Source: an uncultured Hyphomonas sp. (GTDB taxonomy: Bacteria; Pseudomonadota; Alphaproteobacteria; Caulobacterales; Hyphomonadaceae). Taken from it: a stretch of DNA of 64,000 nucleotides. The position numbers and the translations under genes were made by a program. Location of the stretch: the NCBI RefSeq assembly GCF_963678195.1, contig NZ_OY782759.1, positions 1,240,001-1,304,000 on the forward strand. Direction: 5' to 3'. The notes under the pieces are model-generated. The model ran no database searches. It was given only the letters and a program-made list of their open reading frames with translations, and was not told where the DNA came from. Below, in pieces: positions 57,848 to 64,000 of this stretch (the stretch's first letter is position 1; each line of letters starts with the position of its first letter).

Positions 57848-59049
57848 CGCTTTCCCTCTCATCGCAGGCCTATCTTGCGGCCCCGCATGAGACTTTGGCG
57901 GCCCTTGTGGCGGGCAATGCCTGGTTCCGCACGAAAATGCCGATTCTGGGCCAGGTCGACCTTGTGACCCGCCACGCGGCCATCCATGCTGTACTGAAGG
58001 ACAAGGACCGGTTTGTCGTGGATGCCCGCCATGCCGGGCATAAATCGCCGTTCGGCATGCCGCTGCTGCCGAAGTCCCTGAAGATCATGGCCGACAATGT
58101 CCTCTCCATGGACGATCCGGACCATGCGCGCCTGCGCCGTCTCGCCGACGCCCCGTTCCGCCGGGCTGCGATCCTGACCCAGCGCCGAAAGATTGTGGCC
58201 TATGCGCATGAACTGCTGGACCTGATGGAAACGGATGGGAACACGGATCTTGTCTCCGGCTTCTGCCGTCCGCTGCCGCTGAAAGTGATCTATGGCTTGC
58301 TCGGCTTCCGGCCGGAGACCGAGGCAAAGCTGTCCCGCACGCTCAGCAATCTTACCGCCACAGATTCACCGCTGACCATGTTGTGGGGCCTGTTCCGGCT
58401 GGGCCACATCCAGGACATGCTGCGGGAAGAGTTCCGTGCTCTGCATGCCGAGCCGCGCGAGGGCCTCGTGTCGGAACTCGTCCATGCCGAGGCGGACGGC
58501 CAGAAGATGAGCGAAAACGAGCTGTTGGCCATGGTCTTCGTCCTGTTCGTTGCGGGGCACGAGACGACGACGCACCTCCTGTCCTCCGGCGTCTGGACGC
58601 TGCTCAGCCAGCCCGGCGCCGCCGATGCCGTTCGTTCCATGGATGAAGAGGCCCGCCTCATCGCTGTGGACGAGCTGATGCGTTACTGCACGCCGGTGCA
58701 GATGACCAAGCCGCGCTTCGTAAAAGAGGACATGGAGTTCGAGGGCAGGGCGTTGAAACGCGGCGACCGCGTCTTCGGCTTCCTCGCCGCGGGAAACATG
58801 GACCCGGCCGAGTTTGACGACCCGCTGACGCTGGACCTCGCCCGCCGGCCGAACCGCCATGTCGGCTTTGGCTCCGGTCCGCATGTCTGCCTCGGCATCC
58901 ACCTCGCCCGGCTGGAAGGAGAGGCGGCGTTGGACGTGCTGCTCAACCGTTATCCGGGCCTCGCCATCGAGGGCGCCGCCGACAATGTGAAATGGATCTC
59001 CCGCGCCGGCCTGAGGGGGCTGAAGCGGTTGCCATTGGCGCTCCGCTGA
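57844..59049 (+). CDS. Cytochrome P450
   Basis: A 401-residue bacterial class I-type P450, soluble. The I-helix oxygen-binding motif is FVAGHETTTHLL, the K-helix ExxR reads ELMR (in VDELMRYCTPV), and the heme-binding loop is FGSGPHVCLG with the axial Cys. It starts at GTG 57844 overlapping the previous stop. The substrate cannot be inferred; no ferredoxin gene is adjacent. It is typical chromosomal, GC-rich sequence outside the element. Confidence 0.92.
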   Translation: MTLSLSSQAYLAAPHETLAALVAGNAWFRTKMPILGQVDLVTRHAAIHAVLKDKDRFVVDARHAGHKSPFGMPLLPKSLKIMADNVLSMDDPDHARLRRLADAPFRRAAILTQRRKIVAYAHELLDLMETDGNTDLVSGFCRPLPLKVIYGLLGFRPETEAKLSRTLSNLTATDSPLTMLWGLFRLGHIQDMLREEFRALHAEPREGLVSELVHAEADGQKMSENELLAMVFVLFVAGHETTTHLLSSGVWTLLSQPGAADAVRSMDEEARLIAVDELMRYCTPVQMTKPRFVKEDMEFEGRALKRGDRVFGFLAAGNMDPAEFDDPLTLDLARRPNRHVGFGSGPHVCLGIHLARLEGEAALDVLLNRYPGLAIEGAADNVKWISRAGLRGLKRLPLALR

Positions 59050-59113
59050 AACTCGCTGAAAATCAACACATTCCGGCCCTCCCAAAACCGCGAAGCGCGG
59101 TATAAGAGCCCCT

Positions 59114-60394
<1,281 letters not shown>

Positions 60395-60417
60395 GGGCTG
60401 TCGCGAAAGGGGCTGGC

Positions 60418-60870
60418 ATGTCTGAACTGAAACCACTCCGCCTTCTGGCTGAAGAGGTCGAGGATCTCGAAATCATCTCCGCCGCGGTACAGGATTCCGT
60501 GGTGAAGGCCGAGAACCTCAATTACGAGGCGCGCATCCGCCGCTTCTCGCTGGAGATCAACCGCTATCGCTGGGAAGAGGGCGTCACCAAGCGCCGCGAC
60601 GGCGAGCGCGTGCGCTCCCTGCTGGCCTTTGACGGCGTGCTGGGCGTGAAGACCCGCGCCGTGACCAAGGCGGACCCGGAACTGATCCTGTCATTGCTTC
60701 AGGTGACCTTCACGCCCGACGAAGAGCCTCCGGGCGGCAAGATCACGCTCCTCTTCGCCGGCGACGGCGAAATCGAGCTGACAGTGGAGGCGCTCGACGC
60801 GACCCTGCTCGACAGCGACTACATCTGGAACACAAGGCATACGCCCAGCCACGAGCGGCGGAAGCGGTAG
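60418..60870 (+). CDS. DUF2948 family protein
   Basis: A 150-residue protein with the family pattern: LRLLAEEVEDLEIISAAVQD at the start, then FSLEINRYRWE, and LLFAGDGEIELTVEALD near the end. Function is unknown. The position between murA and hisD is conserved in many alphaproteobacteria. Confidence 0.85.
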   Translation: MSELKPLRLLAEEVEDLEIISAAVQDSVVKAENLNYEARIRRFSLEINRYRWEEGVTKRRDGERVRSLLAFDGVLGVKTRAVTKADPELILSLLQVTFTPDEEPPGGKITLLFAGDGEIELTVEALDATLLDSDYIWNTRHTPSHERRKR

Positions 60871-60889
60871 GCGGATCAATCAATATCTT

Positions 60890-60989
60890 CCGCAGATACC
60901 TGCGCAGGCAGGTATCCATGGATGAAGCTTTCCCCAAGTACACGAGGCGCGTGCAAGCCATGGACCCCTGCCTTCGCAGGGGTCTGCGG
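60890..60989. repeat. Palindromic repeat, copy 1
   Basis: About 100 bases beginning CCGCAGATACCTGCGCAGG and ending CCTTCGCAGGGGTCTGCGG. The ends are inverted repeats of each other, including CCATGGA/TCCATGG-type inner halves, so it can fold into a long hairpin. A second copy lies at 61337-61440 in the same orientation. Confidence 0.7.
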
Positions 60990-61003
60990 AGCGTGTGGTC
61001 CAG

Positions 61004-61291
61004 TCACTTATTCAAATCGAAGTAGAGATCACGCCAATCCGGGTTCGTTTCCTCGATCAGCCTGATCTTCCAATCCCGCTTCCATTTCTTGATCTGGTAT
61101 TCGCGGGTCTTGGCGCTGTCGCGCGTGTCGTGCAGTTCGTACCAGACCAGCCTCGTCACCCCATACTTGCGGGTGAATGCCGAGCCTCGTCCTTCCTTAT
61201 GGTTCCAGGTGCGAAGGGAAATGTCGTCCGTGTGGCCAGCGTAGAGCGTGCCGTTCTTCTGGCTGGCAAGGAGATAGACGTAGAAGGCCAC
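61004..61291 (-). CDS. GIY-YIG nuclease-domain protein
   Basis: A 95-residue protein made of a single GIY-YIG domain: FYVYLLAS, GTLYAGHTDD, the YGVTRLVWYE strand and a KKWKRDWKIRLIE helix, as in small stand-alone YhbQ-like members. The start is GTG 61289-61291; a longer frame continues into the palindromic repeat and is unlikely. It lies between two copies of that repeat on the opposite strand from its neighbours, suggesting a small inserted unit. Confidence 0.8.
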   Translation of the reverse strand: MAFYVYLLASQKNGTLYAGHTDDISLRTWNHKEGRGSAFTRKYGVTRLVWYELHDTRDSAKTREYQIKKWKRDWKIRLIEETNPDWRDLYFDLNK

Positions 61292-61336
61292 GTCCTTTGC
61301 CGTATATCTGATTTTGTCCTCCTCAAACCCAATTCT

Positions 61337-61440
61337 CCGCAGATACCTGCGAAGGCAGGTATCCATGGACTGGGTTTTCCCCACGCACATGAGACGGCTA
61401 CCAGTCCATGGACCCCTGCCTTCGCAGGGGGGGGCTGCGG
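61337..61440. repeat. Palindromic repeat, copy 2
   Basis: About 104 bases with the same inverted ends as 60890-60989 (CCGCAGATACCTGCGAAGG to GGCTGCGG) and the inner CCATGGA pair. The central 30 bases differ between the copies. From 61441 to 61579 I see no other gene. Confidence 0.7.
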
Positions 61441-61579
61441 AGAGGGGGGGCAGCGTCTCCATTTGCGCCCGTCAGGCTTGCCAGACTCGATGCGCCGACT
61501 CAGCGCCTTGCCAGCGGCGGATGGAGAGTCCATGAAGCGGGGTTCAGACACACCAATCCTGCTTGGGAATTCCGCGCCA

Positions 61580-62902
61580 ATGGCCCGTACATTCAACACA
61601 TCCGCACCGGATTTCGAGACCCGGTTCAGCCGCTTCCTTGGGGAACAGCGGGCGGATGGGCATGATGTGGGCGGGATCGTCGCGAAGATCCTGGACGAGG
61701 TGGAGGCCCGCGGCGGCGAAGCCGTGGCGCGCTATACGGCCCAGTTTGACGAGCTGCAGATCGACCCGACGACCCTCCAGTCCGACAATGTGGACCTTGC
61801 GGCCCTCGCCGCCGACTGCCCGGCAGACCTGAAAGCCGCAATCGATTTTGCGCACGACCGCATCGCGGCCTATCACAGCGCCCAGCGCCCGTCAGACCAT
61901 TCGTTCACGGATGAGGCGGGTGTGGAGCTTGGCTGGCGCTGGACCTCGCTGGAGAGTGTCGGCGTCTATGTGCCGGGCGGGCGGGCGAGCTATCCGTCCT
62001 CGGTGCTGATGAACACCGTCCCGGCGAAGATTGCGGGCGTTGACCGCATCGTCATGGTCGCCCCCGCGCCGAAGGGGGAGATGTCCCCGGCAGTGGCGTA
62101 CGCCGCGCTGCGCGCAGGGGTCGACGAATTCTACCCGCTTGGCGGGGCGCAGGCCGTCGGCGCGCTGGCCTTCGGGGCAGGGCGCCTCGCGCCGGTCGAC
62201 AAGATCGTCGGCCCGGGCAATGCCTTTGTCGCGGAAGCGAAGCGCCAGGTCTTCGGCCGCGTCGGCATCGACACGATCGCCGGCCCGTCGGAAATCCTTG
62301 TCATCGCCGACGAGACTGCCAATCCGGACTGGATCGCGGCTGACCTGCTGAGCCAGGCCGAGCATGACCCGTCCTCGCAGTCGATCCTGATAACTGTGGA
62401 CGAAGCTGTGGGTAGGGCTGTGGATAACGCTGTGGATAAGCAGTTGAAAACGCTGGCCACCGGGGAACGCGCGGCGCGCTCCTGGTCCACCCATGGCGCG
62501 ATCATCTTCGCCGCCGATCTCGATCAGGCCGCCACCATTGCCAACCGCATAGCGGCTGAGCATGTCGAGCTCGCGGTGGCCGATCCCGATGCCATGCTGC
62601 CGAAGATCCGCCATGCGGGCGCAGTGTTCCTGGGACACCACACGCCGGAGGCCCTCGGCGACTATGTGACAGGCTCGAACCACGTTCTGCCGACCAGCCG
62701 CGCGGCGCGCTTCTCATCGGGCCTTGGCCTCTATGACTTCCTCAAGCGCATGAGCGTGCAGCGCGCGAGCCCGGAAGGCTTCGCGGCCCTCGCGCCGGCG
62801 GCCCTGCGCCTGGCCGAGGCCGAGCGCCTGCCGGCGCATGCGCGTTCCGTTTCCATCCGGTCGAATGCCGTGTCAGACGCAGGACCAGGTGATGTCGGAT
62901 AA
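61580..62902 (+). CDS. hisD: Histidinol dehydrogenase HisD
   Basis: A 440-residue enzyme that oxidises histidinol to histidine in two NAD-dependent steps. Signatures are [32 protein letters not shown], the zinc-binding [10 protein letters not shown] and [11 protein letters not shown] 61580 gives a normal length; a longer upstream frame passes through the palindromic repeat and is rejected. An insertion-like repeat ([11 protein letters not shown], coded by two GCTGTGGATAA units) lies near residue 275. It overlaps the next gene by 11 bases. Confidence 0.95.
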   Translation: MARTFNTSAPDFETRFSRFLGEQRADGHDVGGIVAKILDEVEARGGEAVARYTAQFDELQIDPTTLQSDNVDLAALAADCPADLKAAIDFAHDRIAAYHSAQRPSDHSFTDEAGVELGWRWTSLESVGVYVPGGRASYPSSVLMNTVPAKIAGVDRIVMVAPAPKGEMSPAVAYAALRAGVDEFYPLGGAQAVGALAFGAGRLAPVDKIVGPGNAFVAEAKRQVFGRVGIDTIAGPSEILVIADETANPDWIAADLLSQAEHDPSSQSILITVDEAVGRAVDNAVDKQLKTLATGERAARSWSTHGAIIFAADLDQAATIANRIAAEHVELAVADPDAMLPKIRHAGAVFLGHHTPEALGDYVTGSNHVLPTSRAARFSSGLGLYDFLKRMSVQRASPEGFAALAPAALRLAEAERLPAHARSVSIRSNAVSDAGPGDVG

Positions 62903-63380
62903 GAACCGCCTCATCTCCGTCGAGATCGACGAGGATACGCTCGGCGCCTCCGGCCCGGATGCGGAGCATGAGCGCCGCGTCGCGATCTTCGACCTGATCG
63001 AGCAGAACAGTTTTGCCCTGCCGGAGCATGGCGAGGGCCCCTTCATCCTGACCCTGTCCAAGGTGGAGCGGCGGCTCGTGTTTGCGGTGAAGGACGAGCA
63101 CGGCAAGGATGTGCACACCTTCATCCTGTCGCTGAATCCGTTCCGGGGCGTGATCCGCGATTATTTCATGATCTGCGACAGCTATTATGATGCGATCCGC
63201 ACCCAGTCGCCGCACCAGATCGAAGCGATCGACATGGCCCGGCGCGGCGTTCACAATGAAGGCTCGGAGCTTCTGGCGGAGCGCCTGAAGGGCAAAGTGG
63301 AGGTCGATTTCCTCACCGCCCGCCGCCTCTTCACCCTGATTTGTGCGCTGCATGCAGGCCAGACCCGCGCGGCGGGATGA
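62892..63380 (+). CDS. UPF0262 family protein
   Basis: A 162-residue protein of the UPF0262 family, recognised from [20 protein letters not shown] and [20 protein letters not shown]. Function unknown. It follows hisD in many alphaproteobacteria. ATG 62892 is inside the hisD end (11-base overlap), with AGGACCAGGTG upstream. Confidence 0.9.
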   Translation: MSDKNRLISVEIDEDTLGASGPDAEHERRVAIFDLIEQNSFALPEHGEGPFILTLSKVERRLVFAVKDEHGKDVHTFILSLNPFRGVIRDYFMICDSYYDAIRTQSPHQIEAIDMARRGVHNEGSELLAERLKGKVEVDFLTARRLFTLICALHAGQTRAAG

Positions 63381-63472
63381 CTCGAAACCTTGCCGGAATC
63401 CGTGCAAAGCGCTAAGGCGCACCCTAAATTAACGGATGGCGGCGCGTTGGACCGTCCTGTTTTGGAGACTAC

Positions 63473-63691
63473 ATGTCGAAGGAAGAACTGATTGAATTCG
63501 AGGGAACGGTCGTTGAATTGCTGCCGAACGCGACCTTCCGCGTGAAACTCGAAAATGACCACGAGATCATCGCCCACACGGCCGGCAAGATGCGCAAGAA
63601 CCGCATCCGCGTGCTGACCGGCGACAAAGTCATGGTCGAGATGACGCCCTATGACCTGACCAAGGGCCGCATCACCTACCGCTTCAAGTAA
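63473..63691 (+). CDS. infA: Translation initiation factor IF-1
   Basis: A 72-residue IF-1 with the S1/OB-fold sequence: [48 protein letters not shown] and [12 protein letters not shown]. It binds the ribosomal A site during initiation. Exact family length. It is followed after five bases by maf, a common alphaproteobacterial arrangement. Confidence 0.98.
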   Translation: MSKEELIEFEGTVVELLPNATFRVKLENDHEIIAHTAGKMRKNRIRVLTGDKVMVEMTPYDLTKGRITYRFK

Positions 63692-63696
63692 GCGTT

Positions 63697-64000
63697 ATGG
63701 CGTCCACCGGGGCCGCGCGGCTCATCCTTGCCAGCGCCAGCCCCCGGCGGCAGCAGCTGCTCGCCCAGATCGGCATTGTGCCGGACGCCATCTGTCCCAC
63801 AGACATCGACGAATCCCGCCGCAAGGAGGAGAGCCCGCGCGCGTTGGCCGAACGGCTTGCGCGCGAAAAGGCGCTGGCCTGCCCGGAAGAGGGCTATGTA
63901 CTGGCCGCCGACACGGTCGTCGCGCTGGGCAGCCGGAACCTTGAGAAGGCGGCGGACGAGGCAGAGGCTGAGGCGTTCCTGCGGCTCCTCTCCGGCCGGG
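63697..64000 (+). CDS. maf: Maf-like nucleotide pyrophosphatase (truncated by window end)
   Basis: The first 101 codons of a Maf-family protein: LILASASPRRQQLL at the N-terminus and LAADTVVALGS further on, both family signatures. Maf proteins hydrolyse modified or non-canonical nucleoside triphosphates, chiefly dTTP/UTP-type substrates. The gene continues past the window. Confidence 0.93.
   Translation, partial: MASTGAARLILASASPRRQQLLAQIGIVPDAICPTDIDESRRKEESPRALAERLAREKALACPEEGYVLAADTVVALGSRNLEKAADEAEAEAFLRLLSGR

Noticed and set aside
61292-61462. N-terminal extension of the GIY-YIG gene
   Set aside because: The added residues come from the palindromic repeat, and the domain is complete without them.
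60995-61579. N-terminal extension of hisD giving 635 codons
   Set aside because: It passes antisense through the GIY-YIG gene and a palindromic repeat; ATG 61580 gives the normal HisD length.

Overview
The window is alphaproteobacterial chromosome carrying two related mobile elements in tandem. The right end (about 57.7-64 kb) is GC-rich housekeeping DNA: a cytochrome P450, murA, a DUF2948 gene, a GIY-YIG gene, hisD, a UPF0262 gene, infA and a truncated maf. That gene set and order suggest a Hyphomonas-type member of the Caulobacterales; this is inference from gene content, not a taxonomic test. Everything to the left is lower in GC and accessory.

The anchor is a tRNA-Thr(GGT) gene at 57546-57620 (minus strand). 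A large serine recombinase gene (56006-57652) runs straight into its 3' end. A second, frameshifted copy of that recombinase lies at 25079-26724. The two copies match up to the hexamer TGGTGC (26618 and 57546) and then diverge, one into the tRNA and the other into the recombinase's own tail plus mobC and relaxase genes. The simplest reading is two elements at one attachment site: a complete one of about 30.9 kb (26618-57551), preceded by a sister whose left end lies outside the window.

Both elements carry the same core in the same order. On the left are a small resolvase, an exported protein, a coiled-coil protein, and an ArdB/KlcA antirestriction gene with a small partner. A variable slot follows. 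Then comes an operon of a 27-residue peptide, a small multidrug-transporter-like protein, a four-helix membrane protein with a coiled coil, an exported vWA-like protein, a VirD4/TraG-type ATPase and three small proteins. Last is an operon of a 123-residue protein and the recombinase, read from a promoter overlapped by GTTC-N7-GTTC, the alphaproteobacterial LexA box. In the circular form this operon would continue into mobC and the relaxase. No mating-pair-formation genes are present, so the elements look mobilizable rather than self-transmissible.

A second, larger cargo slot in each element holds predicted phage defence. It lies between a conserved boundary gene with a structured leader and a 467-bp repeat with strong RNA-like folding. 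The left element carries a Gabija pair, a mobile mystery protein A/B pair (HTH and Fic), and a HEPN protein beside a 1336-residue NACHT-type ATPase with a C-terminal PD-(D/E)xK-like nuclease motif. The right element carries an IetAS pair (AAA ATPase and subtilisin) and a 1273-residue SIR2 protein, with an ApeA-like HEPN gene outside the slot. A tandem nitrilase, a large RTX protein with a degenerate metalloprotease motif, and a gamma-glutamylcyclotransferase-like gene complete the accessory content.

The most promising undescribed items are the HEPN plus NACHT-nuclease pair, the structured repeats bounding the cargo, the SOS-box and circularisation logic of the mobilization genes, and the compact membrane/vWA/ATPase operon.
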